Source: Phycisphaerae bacterium (GTDB lineage: Bacteria; Planctomycetota; Phycisphaerae; Phycisphaerales; Phycisphaeraceae). From it: a DNA stretch of 36,773 nt. Location: contig NZCH01000114.1 in NCBI GenBank assembly GCA_002688155.1, positions 1 to 36,773 of the forward strand, in the 5' to 3' direction. Below the pieces are notes generated by a model that ran no database searches, was not told the origin of the DNA, and saw only the letters and a list, made by a program, of their open reading frames with translations. The position numbers and the translations under genes were made by a program. Shown here piece by piece: positions 9,611 through 18,313 of the stretch (its first letter is position 1; each line of letters starts with the position of its first letter).

Positions 9611-11088
9611 TCGGAGTTGATCTGCCGGCGCATGATCTTTCCCGTGGGGTTGCGCGGCAGGGCGTCTATCACCCGAATTTCACGCGGAACTTTGAACTGC
9701 GCCAGCGATTCGCGGCACCAGTTGCGCATCTCGGCCGCGTCGAACGCCGCCCCGTCAACCAGTTCGACAAACGCGATTGGAACTTCGCCTCGCATCCCGT
9801 CGTTCTTGCCAATCACCGCCGAGTCCTGAATCGCGTCATGCCGGTTGAGAACCTCCTCAATCTCGCGTGGAAACACGTTCTCGCCGCCAATGATCAGCAT
9901 CTCCTTCTTGCGCCCCGTGATGAAAAGGAAGCCTTCGTCGTCCTGCCTGCCGATGTCGCCCGTACGAAAGAAGCGCTTGCCATTGATATTCGTAAATACG
10001 GCCTGAGTCTGCTCGGGCAGTTTGTAGTAACCCTTCATGATATTCGGCCCGGTGATCAGAATCTCGCCCTCTGCGTCAGCTGGCAGAACCTGATCGTGGT
10101 CATCGACGATGATGATACCCACGCCCGGAATCGCTTTGCCAACGGAGTGCCGCTTCGATGCCCATGGTGTCGACCAGTTACTGATCGGCGCCGTTTCCGT
10201 CAGGCCGTAACCTTCGCGAATGGTCACGCCAAACCGGTTGCGAAACGTCTCGAACGTATCCTGTGGGAGCGGCTCACCTCCGGAAATTGCAAAGCGAATC
10301 GACGCGAAGTCTTCCGCCGATGCCTTCTTGACCGACAGCAACGCACCGTACATCGACGGCACGGCCATTACGATTTGGGGCTGGTGTTTGCGGATCAGGC
10401 GCACAATCTTGCGCGGCACAAATCGTGCCGAGTAGATCGCCGTGGCACCGACGCGCATCGGCAGCAGCGTCAGTGGTGTGAGCCCGAAGCTGTGAAACTG
10501 TGGCAGCACCCCCAGAAATGTGTCGGCGCCACTGAATCGGGCATACTCTACGGCCGCTTCGACGTTTGACTCGAGATTGCGATACGTGAGCATCACACCC
10601 TTGGGACGACCCGACGTGCCGGACGTATAAAGGATCACGGCAACATCCTCGCCTGCCGGTCTCGGCGGCCAGCGCAGTGGCGGCCAGCCGGAAAAGTCGA
10701 CCTCCTCCAACTTCAGCACACGCACGTTATCGGGTACCGCATGGGGCCGTGCGTCCTTGAGGAATTCCAGCATCGGCCCTGCGGAAATGATCGTCTCGAT
10801 GCCCGCGTCCTCGATCACGTAACGCAACTCATCGGCCGACAGCAGGTAGTTCAGCGGCACGGCAACCCGGCCCGCCAGCCACGTGCCCAATAGCAACATT
10901 GGAAACGCGCCGCTGGTGGGAAGCAGCAACCCGACGCGCGGGCAATCGGTAACCTGATCGATTTGCTCAGCGATAAACATCGCGCCGCCGGCGATCTGGC
11001 CGTACGTGTACCGACGATTATCGTCGATCGCCGCGATGCGTTTGTGATGTCGAATGGCGGAGAATAAGAGTTTGCCTGGCAGGCTCAT
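9607..11088 (-). CDS. Acyl-CoA synthetase / AMP-dependent ligase
   Basis: LYTSGTSGRPKGVMLTYRN, REGYGLTETAP, FRTGDIGRQDDEGFLFITGRKKEMLIIGGENVFPREIEEVL, PRNPTGKIMRR. Confidence 0.95.
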   Translation of the reverse strand: MSLPGKLLFSAIRHHKRIAAIDDNRRYTYGQIAGGAMFIAEQIDQVTDCPRVGLLLPTSGAFPMLLLGTWLAGRVAVPLNYLLSADELRYVIEDAGIETIISAGPMLEFLKDARPHAVPDNVRVLKLEEVDFSGWPPLRWPPRPAGEDVAVILYTSGTSGRPKGVMLTYRNLESNVEAAVEYARFSGADTFLGVLPQFHSFGLTPLTLLPMRVGATAIYSARFVPRKIVRLIRKHQPQIVMAVPSMYGALLSVKKASAEDFASIRFAISGGEPLPQDTFETFRNRFGVTIREGYGLTETAPISNWSTPWASKRHSVGKAIPGVGIIIVDDHDQVLPADAEGEILITGPNIMKGYYKLPEQTQAVFTNINGKRFFRTGDIGRQDDEGFLFITGRKKEMLIIGGENVFPREIEEVLNRHDAIQDSAVIGKNDGMRGEVPIAFVELVDGAAFDAAEMRNWCRESLAQFKVPREIRVIDALPRNPTGKIMRRQINSD

Positions 11089-11203
11089 TATTAGGGTCTC
11101 GAATTACGAATCGTCGATGCATTACACTACGCGACGACGCGATCCGCAAGTGATCATTGCGACCTGGTATCACGTAAATCACAGTGGCAATGGAGTGCCT
11201 TGC

Positions 11204-11971
11204 ATGACACATCAGCGCTGGAAGCGGGCCTTTCTTCTGACTGTGGGCTTACTGCTTACCCTGATCACGACCGGATGCACAACGACCAGTTCAATGCTGG
11301 CGGCGTGTTCATCGTATGACGCGGGTGACTATCGCCGAGCGTATGAACAGGCGACCGTATCGGGTGCACCGGGCCCTGAGGCCGCGTATCTGGCGGGTTT
11401 AAGCGCCTATCAACTGGGTCGCCACGATGACGCGCGGCGCTGGCTGATGACTGCCCGGCGCGCCGGTGATGCAGACATCGCGGCCAGATCACAGGCACAA
11501 CTCGGCCTGCTCGCAGCGCAACAGGACCATTTCGTCCGTGCCGCGCGCGAATTTCTCACCGCCACGCGCGGGCTGACCGGACAGAACCGCGCCAACGCCT
11601 TCTTTTTCGCCGCTATCGCGCAGCAGAAACTCGGCAGATGGTCGCAGGCGAGTACGAATTTGTACCTGGCGCGCAGCACGAGCACGAATGCCGTGTTTCG
11701 CGAAAAAGTTGACGCTCAGCTTGCCGTCACGGGCTGGACGATTCAGGTGGGCGCCTATGCCAGCGACGTCAACGCCGCCCGCGTGGCGCATGACATGGCA
11801 CGCCATTCGCATCACATGCGCCTTGGCCCGGCGCGAAAGGTCCGCACGACCGACCACGCAGGCCGATCAATCACACTTGTGCAGGTTGGCCGATTCGTGC
11901 TTTATGACCAGGCAGCACGAGCCCGTCACACGCTCGGCGAGCAGCGCGCGATCATTGTCGCAACACAATAA
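11204..11971 (+). CDS. Lipoprotein with TPR-like region and C-terminal SPOR domain
   Basis: MTHQRWKRAFLLTVGLLLTLITTGC lipobox; C-terminal WTIQVGAYASDVNAARVAHDM...LVQVGRFVLYDQAARARHTL SPOR-like. Confidence 0.78.
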   Translation: MTHQRWKRAFLLTVGLLLTLITTGCTTTSSMLAACSSYDAGDYRRAYEQATVSGAPGPEAAYLAGLSAYQLGRHDDARRWLMTARRAGDADIAARSQAQLGLLAAQQDHFVRAAREFLTATRGLTGQNRANAFFFAAIAQQKLGRWSQASTNLYLARSTSTNAVFREKVDAQLAVTGWTIQVGAYASDVNAARVAHDMARHSHHMRLGPARKVRTTDHAGRSITLVQVGRFVLYDQAARARHTLGEQRAIIVATQ

Positions 11972-12044
11972 TGCGATTGCCGATTAGCGATCGTCGATCA
12001 CCGATGTGACGTGCGCCCTGGGAGGCGGGCCGCTGTTTGCAACG

Positions 12045-13487
12045 TCAATCCTCGGTCGGTTCGCCCTCTTGACTTTCTTTCTCCACCGTGCCCGCTGTGA
12101 ACGCGATTTCGTTGCCGACGGGCATGACGTCTTCGAACAGGGTCTTGCGTGGCTGCTTGTCGCGGTGAACAAACGCCCAGAAAACAATCCCCACGCAAGC
12201 AGCGACGATGCCCATGCCGATGAGCGTCAGCACGCCCTGCGTGATCGCCTGAATCAGCGGCACTCTGCCCTGCAGGTGGCCGATGTTCAGGTCTCCGACA
12301 ACGTTCTTTGGCGCTTGTGGTACGACCAACAGCCACACGCATACACCAATCAACGTCATCAGCGACATCGGCAGCAGTACCTTCACGCACGTGTGCAACA
12401 CCTGGTCAATACGAATGCGTGGCAATGTCCACCTCAGCCACATCTGCACAAAGATCACGACCGACGCTTTGGCGATGAGCCAAAACGCGCAGTAGAGGTT
12501 GACCACGACCAGGCCAACCGCTGACACACCCATCGCATCTGCCTTGCCGGACCACGTGTCGGCGGCAGCGATCGTGCCGCTGAAGTACGCCTCACCCGCG
12601 ACGATCGGGTCAAAACCGGCGAACGCATATACCGGATCAACCAACCCCAGCGGACTGTTCCACCCACCCATAAACAGCACCGCCTGAATCACGCCGACGA
12701 TGAACATCGCACCGTACTCGGCCGAGAAGAAATACATCCAGCGGAAACCGCTGTACTCGGTATGGAAGCCGGCGACCAGTTCGCTTTCCGATTCGGGCAG
12801 GTCAAACGGCGCGCGTTTGTTCGACGCCAGCGACGCAACGAAGTAAATCAAAAACGACGCGAACACGAACGGATTATGAAAGACATACCAGTCCCATATC
12901 CCGCCGCCCTGCAGGTAATTGAGTTCGACGGTGTGCAGCGTGCCCGACACGAGCAGCGCACAAATGATTGAAATGCCAAGCGGGACCTCGTAGCTGACCA
13001 TCTGGCATGCTTCGCGCATCGCACCGTAGACCGCCCACTTGCTGTTGGACCCCCAGCCGGCGAGGATCGTGCCCATCACCTCGACGCTCAGCACCGCGAG
13101 CAGGTATAGCACGCCGATCGTCAGCCCCGTCTCAAAGCACCACTGCGGCCCCAGCGGCACAACGATAAACGCCGCAAACACTGGCGCAAACGCCAGGTAC
13201 GGAGCCAGGCGAAACATGAACTGGTCTGCGCCCGCCGGGATCAGGTCTTCCTTAGTCAGCAGTTTGACCCCGTCGGCGATCGTCTGAAGAAGCCCGTGAG
13301 GCCCAACGTGCAGAGGCCCGACCCGGCTTTGCATGTGACCGGCCACCTTGCGCTCGACCCAAACCGCAATGATCGCGATCACGTTCACCGCCGGCAGCAC
13401 GATCGTCGCGGCGATGGCCAATTTTATAATCACCACGATCCACATCGTGTGCGGCTGTGAAATCAAACTGGCGTAGTGCTCAAGCAC
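12045..13487 (-). CDS. nuoH: NADH-quinone oxidoreductase subunit H (complex I)
   Basis: IIAVWVERKVAGHMQSRVGPLHVGPHGLLQTIADGVKLLTKED, NKRAPFDLPESESELVAGFHTEYSGFRWMYFFSAEY. Confidence 0.96.
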   Translation of the reverse strand: MLEHYASLISQPHTMWIVVIIKLAIAATIVLPAVNVIAIIAVWVERKVAGHMQSRVGPLHVGPHGLLQTIADGVKLLTKEDLIPAGADQFMFRLAPYLAFAPVFAAFIVVPLGPQWCFETGLTIGVLYLLAVLSVEVMGTILAGWGSNSKWAVYGAMREACQMVSYEVPLGISIICALLVSGTLHTVELNYLQGGGIWDWYVFHNPFVFASFLIYFVASLASNKRAPFDLPESESELVAGFHTEYSGFRWMYFFSAEYGAMFIVGVIQAVLFMGGWNSPLGLVDPVYAFAGFDPIVAGEAYFSGTIAAADTWSGKADAMGVSAVGLVVVNLYCAFWLIAKASVVIFVQMWLRWTLPRIRIDQVLHTCVKVLLPMSLMTLIGVCVWLLVVPQAPKNVVGDLNIGHLQGRVPLIQAITQGVLTLIGMGIVAACVGIVFWAFVHRDKQPRKTLFEDVMPVGNEIAFTAGTVEKESQEGEPTED

Positions 13488-13769
13488 GCAGGGATCCTCG
13501 GATCAGCGGGAATGAATAGCGGGATTGTACGGGTGTCGGGCGGCCGGGGGCAAGTGGATTGCCAATCTTCATTTTCCAATTTCCGATTGCTTCGAGAACA
13601 ATCTCATAATTCAACTCGGAAATCGGACTCCCATTCACTCCGGATCGACCGGGTTGTGATGAAGCACGAACACGGTTTGACCACCGTCCGGCTAGACGTC
13701 GCGGGTGTGTGCGGGCACGGCATGGCTGGTTGTGGTCGGGTCAGCACCGCCATGGCGCACTTGCCCGTC

Positions 13770-14065
13770 GATGCGATATTTGAAAACTCTTCGTTCAATG
13801 CGCGTGCGAAGTCGCTCTGGCCGAGCGTGTTAAAGTGCTTGTGCATCAGGTCGCGCAGCTTCTTAGCCAGTTTACCGGCGGACGCGCCGTGGCTGGATAC
13901 GTCCGTGAGCACGAACCGTGACAGCATGCCCTCGCCGCACAGTGACGCGTAATAAATGTCACCGCCCTACCCGCTGCCTTTGAAAGGCTGACTGAACACC
14001 CACACATCGACACCAGGCACGGCAATCGTACTGTCAATCGACTGATTGCCGCCCCAGACTTTCAT
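13770..14065 (-). pseudogene. Remnant of a SpoIIE/PP2C-type serine phosphatase
   Basis: From ATG 14065: MKVWGGNQSIDSTIAVPGVDVWVFSQPFKGSG*GGDIYYASLCGEGMLSRFVLTDVSSHGASAGKLAKKLRDLMHKHFNTLGQSDFARALNEEFSNIASTGKCAMAVLT, with an in-frame TAG at 13967-13969 and loss of homology afterwards. Confidence 0.65.
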
Positions 14066-14165
14066 GCGTTGCAAGGCATGTGACCTGATTGAGCTCCGAT
14101 TGCCTATTTTCAAATGCTGATTTGGACGTGACGTTACACACTGCCAAATCGAAAATCGGAACTCC

Positions 14166-14582
14166 CTAATGCGGCACCTCCTTCACCGCGTTGCGGTTCC
14201 ACGCGGGGATCTGAACGACGATTGGGCCGTCGCCTTCGATGATGCACTGACAACTCAGCCTGCTGTTGTGCTGCAGACCCGGCGCTTCCTCGACGCGGTC
14301 TTCCTCGTCCTCCTGCGGTTCGGACAGGCTGCCCTGGCCTTCGTTGATGTACGCATGACACGTCGAACACGCGCAGACGCCACCGCACGCGTGTTCGATG
14401 TTGATGTCCGCGTCCAGTGCGATCTCGAGCAGATTCTGACCCCTGCTGCCCATGAGCGTGTACTGGGCCTTGTCGGAATCGGTGAGTGATTCGGGGTCTT
14501 CGAGGATATACGTCACCGGCACCGTCGGCGGGGCGATTTCCCTTTGATCGTGTTTCATGTGCATGACGGTGCAATTGTACAC
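14166..14582 (-). CDS. 2Fe-2S ferredoxin, ISC/adrenodoxin type
   Basis: EHACGGVCACSTCHAYI...LSCQCII cluster ligands; true start may be downstream of 14582. Confidence 0.93.
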   Translation of the reverse strand: MYNCTVMHMKHDQREIAPPTVPVTYILEDPESLTDSDKAQYTLMGSRGQNLLEIALDADINIEHACGGVCACSTCHAYINEGQGSLSEPQEDEEDRVEEAPGLQHNSRLSCQCIIEGDGPIVVQIPAWNRNAVKEVPH

Positions 14583-14605
14583 CCTGCCATTGCGAAGCGC
14601 CGGTG

Positions 14606-15619
14606 CTACTGTCCCAACGTCGTCGGGTCCGGCCGGTAGATCTGCGTTTCGAGCGCCCAGATCTTGTCGGTAAAGGTCGACTCGGTTGCGCTGCGCTGTG
14701 CAAATCGCTCACGGTCAGCAGCGGCGATCACCATCTGAAGTTTTGCGTCCATATCGTCCAGATGGCTCACGGCGACGGCTTCGGGTGTCGCAGGAACCTT
14801 CAGTGCGCCGAACTCAGGCTTGCCGTGATGCGAAAGGATGATGTGGTGCAGAACCCGCAACACGGGCTCGGCCACGGATGTGCCGGCCTCTGCGACCGCT
14901 CTCGCTTTGGCCTCCAGCATGATGGCGCCGCGTCCGATGTGGCCGACCAGCCGGCCGTCTTCGCTGTAGGAAAACCCCGTCGTCCATGACAACTCGACGC
15001 ACTTGCCCAGGTCGTGGATGAACAGCCCCATGACCACCAGGTCGCGATTGAGCTGCGGGTACAGCGGGCAGAACACGTCCGCGAGGCGCATCAGTTGCAA
15101 CGTGTGTTCAAGCAGCCCGCCGATGTACGCATGGTGTAACACCATCGCGGCCGGCGCTTGCCTGAAAAGGTGCATCAGAGCTTCGTCGTCGAGATACGCC
15201 TGCGCCAACGCCTTGATCGCCGGGTGGTCAAGCGCGCCCAGCCGCTGCGTCAACGCGGCGAACATCTCGCCGATGTCGAATTGCGTGCACGGCAGCAAGT
15301 CGGCCAGTTCCTCAGGATTCGGCTGGGTCGGGCGGATGTCCTCGATGATGATCTGCATCTGCCCCTGATAAGGCTGCGTTTGGCCGGACACCCACACGAA
15401 CCCGTCGGTGGGCAACTTCTCGAACAACTCCTCGGTGGCGTTCCACATCCGCCCCGCGGTTTGGCCGGACTTGTCACTCAGCAGGCATTTGAGAAACGGC
15501 TTGCCGCCTCGCGTCTGACCCAACTGGCAGTTGTTCATCGTCAGCACCGTGTCAATGAACTGGTTCGGCAACAAGTCTTTGATGTACTTGCGCTCGGGTG
15601 CTGTGGTTTGTTGTGCCAT
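14606..15619 (-). CDS. YhaM-like 3'-5' exoribonuclease (OB-fold + HD domain)
   Basis: FLKCLLSDKSGQTAGRMWNA OB-fold; HHAYIGGLLEHTLQLMRLA and LFIHDLGKCVEL HD motifs. Confidence 0.9.
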   Translation of the reverse strand: MAQQTTAPERKYIKDLLPNQFIDTVLTMNNCQLGQTRGGKPFLKCLLSDKSGQTAGRMWNATEELFEKLPTDGFVWVSGQTQPYQGQMQIIIEDIRPTQPNPEELADLLPCTQFDIGEMFAALTQRLGALDHPAIKALAQAYLDDEALMHLFRQAPAAMVLHHAYIGGLLEHTLQLMRLADVFCPLYPQLNRDLVVMGLFIHDLGKCVELSWTTGFSYSEDGRLVGHIGRGAIMLEAKARAVAEAGTSVAEPVLRVLHHIILSHHGKPEFGALKVPATPEAVAVSHLDDMDAKLQMVIAAADRERFAQRSATESTFTDKIWALETQIYRPDPTTLGQ

Positions 15620-15699
15620 GGTGGGAGCATGCTAGCGTATTCGACCGTGTTGGGCCGTGGGCGCGGGAAAGCAGACTCCAGCCGCTACAATCGTTCGCG

Positions 15700-16719
15700 A
15701 TGAATCCGCGCGAACGTGAACTGGTAGACGACCTGTCATGCCCCGACGGGGGTGTGATCGAGGTGCTCTCCAACATCAAGGGCGATCTTCTGCTGCTGGG
15801 CGCCGGCGGCAAGACAGGGCATGGTCTGGCGCTGATGGCCAAACGCGCGCTCGAGCAGGCTGGCAGCACACATAAGGCCATCGCCGTCTCACGCTTCTCG
15901 TCGCCCGGATCGCGTGACATATTCGAGGCCGACGGCATTGACACGATTGCGTGCGACCTCATCGATGACGCTGCCGTGCGCGACCTGCCCGACGCGTCGG
16001 ACATCGTGTACCTGGCTGGTCAAAAATTCGGCACCGCCGGTAACGCCGGGACGACCTGGTTGCTCAATTGCTACCTGCCCGGTGTGGTGGCGCAGCGCTG
16101 GCCGGACGCGAGGTTTGCCGTGTACTCCAGCGGCAACGTGTACCCGTTCAGCAACGCAGCCACGAACGGCCCGCGCGAAGGCGATCCTGTCGACCCCGTC
16201 GGCGAATACGCGCAGTCCGTGCTCGGACGTGAACGCGTCTTCGGGTATTTCAGCGAGGCAAATCAGACGCCGATGGTCATGATTCGCCTCAACTACGCGA
16301 ACGAGACGCGATACGGCGTTCTGGTCGATCTGGGACAGAAGATCCTCGCGGGCGAGCCGATCGACGTCACGCAAGGTTACGTCAACCTCATCTGGCAAGG
16401 CGACTCAAACCTCGTAACGTTCAGATGCCTGTCGATGGCGTCCTGCCCGCCGGCGATCCTGAACCTCGCGGGGCCTGACGTACTGGCGGTGCGCGACTTG
16501 GCGACAAAACTGGCGGCGACACTGGGCAGGAACGCGTGTTTTGTCGGCGAAGAATCAGACGCCGCGCTGATCAGCGACGGCAGTGCGTGCTGGGAGCGTT
16601 TTGGCGGACCCGGTGTCGGCGTCGATGAAATGATTGAACGCATCGCCGACTGGCTGATGGCCGGCGGACCCACGCTGAATAAGCCCACGCACTTTGAAGT
16701 GCGCGACGGAAAGTTTTGA
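15700..16719 (+). CDS. NAD-dependent epimerase/dehydratase-like SDR protein
   Basis: LLLLGAGGKTGHGLALMAKRAL Rossmann region, VYLAGQKFGTAG, VYSSGNVYPF; start reset to MNPRERE at 15700. Confidence 0.85.
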   Translation: MNPRERELVDDLSCPDGGVIEVLSNIKGDLLLLGAGGKTGHGLALMAKRALEQAGSTHKAIAVSRFSSPGSRDIFEADGIDTIACDLIDDAAVRDLPDASDIVYLAGQKFGTAGNAGTTWLLNCYLPGVVAQRWPDARFAVYSSGNVYPFSNAATNGPREGDPVDPVGEYAQSVLGRERVFGYFSEANQTPMVMIRLNYANETRYGVLVDLGQKILAGEPIDVTQGYVNLIWQGDSNLVTFRCLSMASCPPAILNLAGPDVLAVRDLATKLAATLGRNACFVGEESDAALISDGSACWERFGGPGVGVDEMIERIADWLMAGGPTLNKPTHFEVRDGKF

Positions 16720-16818
16720 CGACTGATGGTTTTCGATTTGGTCTGAGCAACCAACTCGGTGCTGGACCGCACGCAAATCGAAAATCTGCATTCGCAACTC
16801 GGAAATACAAGGAGCGTG

Positions 16819-17934
16819 ATGCCTGCGCAATCACCCATGCCATCCGCCGACGCGCTCGATGCAATCCGCAAAGGCATCGTCATCCCCGCACATCCGCTGG
16901 CGCTCGATGCGCAGCGCCGGCTGGACGAGCGTCGACAGCGGGCATTGACACGTTACTATCTCGCCGCCGGCGCCGGGGGCGTCGCGGTCGGAGTGCATTC
17001 GACACAGTTTGAGATTCGTAAGTCTGAGTTCGCGCTGCTCGAGCCGGTGCTGGCGCTCGCGCATGAGGAGGTAACACGCTTCGAAGAACGGTCGAGTAAG
17101 ACAATCGTAAAAGTCGCGGGCGTGTGCGGCGATACCAGGCAGGCGGTCGCCGAAGCGGAGTTGGCGGCGGACATCGGGTACGACGCGGGCCTGCTGAGCC
17201 TCGCGGCGCTCACAGATGCGACTGTTGACCAGCTGATCGACCATAGCCGGGCCGTATCGCGTGTGATCCCGATTTTCGGCTTCTACCTGCAACCCGCGGT
17301 GGGCGGGCGACTGCTTGGCGCGGATTTCTGGCGGCGGTTCGCGCAGATCGAAACCGTCGTGGCGATTAAGATAGCGCCGTTTAATCGGTTCCAGACGATC
17401 GATGTGGTGCGTGCCGTCGCGGAGGCCGGACGGGCACTTGCGCCCGGTAATCACAAAGCTTCTTCGCCGTCCGACGACGGCATCGCGCTGTACACAGGCA
17501 ACGATGACAACATCGTCGCCGACCTGCTGGGAGACTGGACGTTCAACGTGGGGGCAAGACCGATCACGCAGCGCATCGTCGGCGGCTTGCTCGGCCACTG
17601 GGCGTACTGGACGCGCCCGGCCGTACAAATCCTTGAACGCTGCCACGCGGCGAACGCCCGTGACACAATGCCCAGTGAACTGCACCTGCTGAACCGCCAG
17701 GTCACGGATATGAACGCCGCCGTCTTCGACCCGTCGCACAACTACGCCGGCTGCATCCCGGGCCTGCACGAAGTGTTGCGCCGCGTCGGCCTGCTCGAAG
17801 GCACGTGGTGTCTGAATCCGGATGATACGCTCAGCCCGGGCCAGGCGGCCGAAATCAGCCGCGTGTGTGACGCATACCCGCATCTGGTAGACGACGCGTT
17901 TGTGCGCGAACATGTTGATGAATGGATGATGTGA
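16819..17934 (+). CDS. Dihydrodipicolinate synthase (DapA)-family aldolase
   Basis: RYYLAAGAGGVAVGVHSTQFEIR, YDAGLLSLAAL, VAIKIAPFNRFQTIDVVRAV, IALYTGNDDNIV; GGAG RBS before 16819. Confidence 0.85.
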   Translation: MPAQSPMPSADALDAIRKGIVIPAHPLALDAQRRLDERRQRALTRYYLAAGAGGVAVGVHSTQFEIRKSEFALLEPVLALAHEEVTRFEERSSKTIVKVAGVCGDTRQAVAEAELAADIGYDAGLLSLAALTDATVDQLIDHSRAVSRVIPIFGFYLQPAVGGRLLGADFWRRFAQIETVVAIKIAPFNRFQTIDVVRAVAEAGRALAPGNHKASSPSDDGIALYTGNDDNIVADLLGDWTFNVGARPITQRIVGGLLGHWAYWTRPAVQILERCHAANARDTMPSELHLLNRQVTDMNAAVFDPSHNYAGCIPGLHEVLRRVGLLEGTWCLNPDDTLSPGQAAEISRVCDAYPHLVDDAFVREHVDEWMM

Positions 17935-17983
17935 GTTGGCGGGCAGGCAGCACATACAGCGACAGGTGTGACTGTTATTTGCG

Positions 17984-18241
17984 CTATTGCGGAATCTTAT
18001 CCGCGTAACGCTGTTTGAACGCGTCCAGGCTTTCGACCCCATCGGGAAGAGCCGCCTCTTCGATCAGCAGTATCGGTATTCCCTCGCGAATCGGATACCG
18101 AAGCCCGCCCACCTCGCCAACCAACTCGCCTCCCTCCTGCCGCAACGGCGAACGCGTCAGTGGGCAGACGAGGATTTCAAGCAGCTCGAAATCAAGGGAA
18201 CCAGTGATTTGCGATTTGCGATTCTCGATTTGCTCAGTCAT
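17984..18241 (-). CDS. Trm112 family protein
   Basis: LLEILVCPLTRSPLRQEGGELVGEVGGLRYPIREGIPILL; start at MTEQIENRKSQ (18241). Confidence 0.92.
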   Translation of the reverse strand: MTEQIENRKSQITGSLDFELLEILVCPLTRSPLRQEGGELVGEVGGLRYPIREGIPILLIEEAALPDGVESLDAFKQRYADKIPQ

Positions 18242-18313
18242 TCGATGTTGCCCGAGACAGGGAACAGTGACATTCGATACTCTCATGCGGCCAAAGAAAA
18301 TCCAAACCGGCAA

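Noticed and set aside
16831-18042. 403-aa minus-strand ORF antisense to the DapA-family gene
   Set aside because: Shadow ORF; the plus strand encodes a recognisable aldolase with RBS
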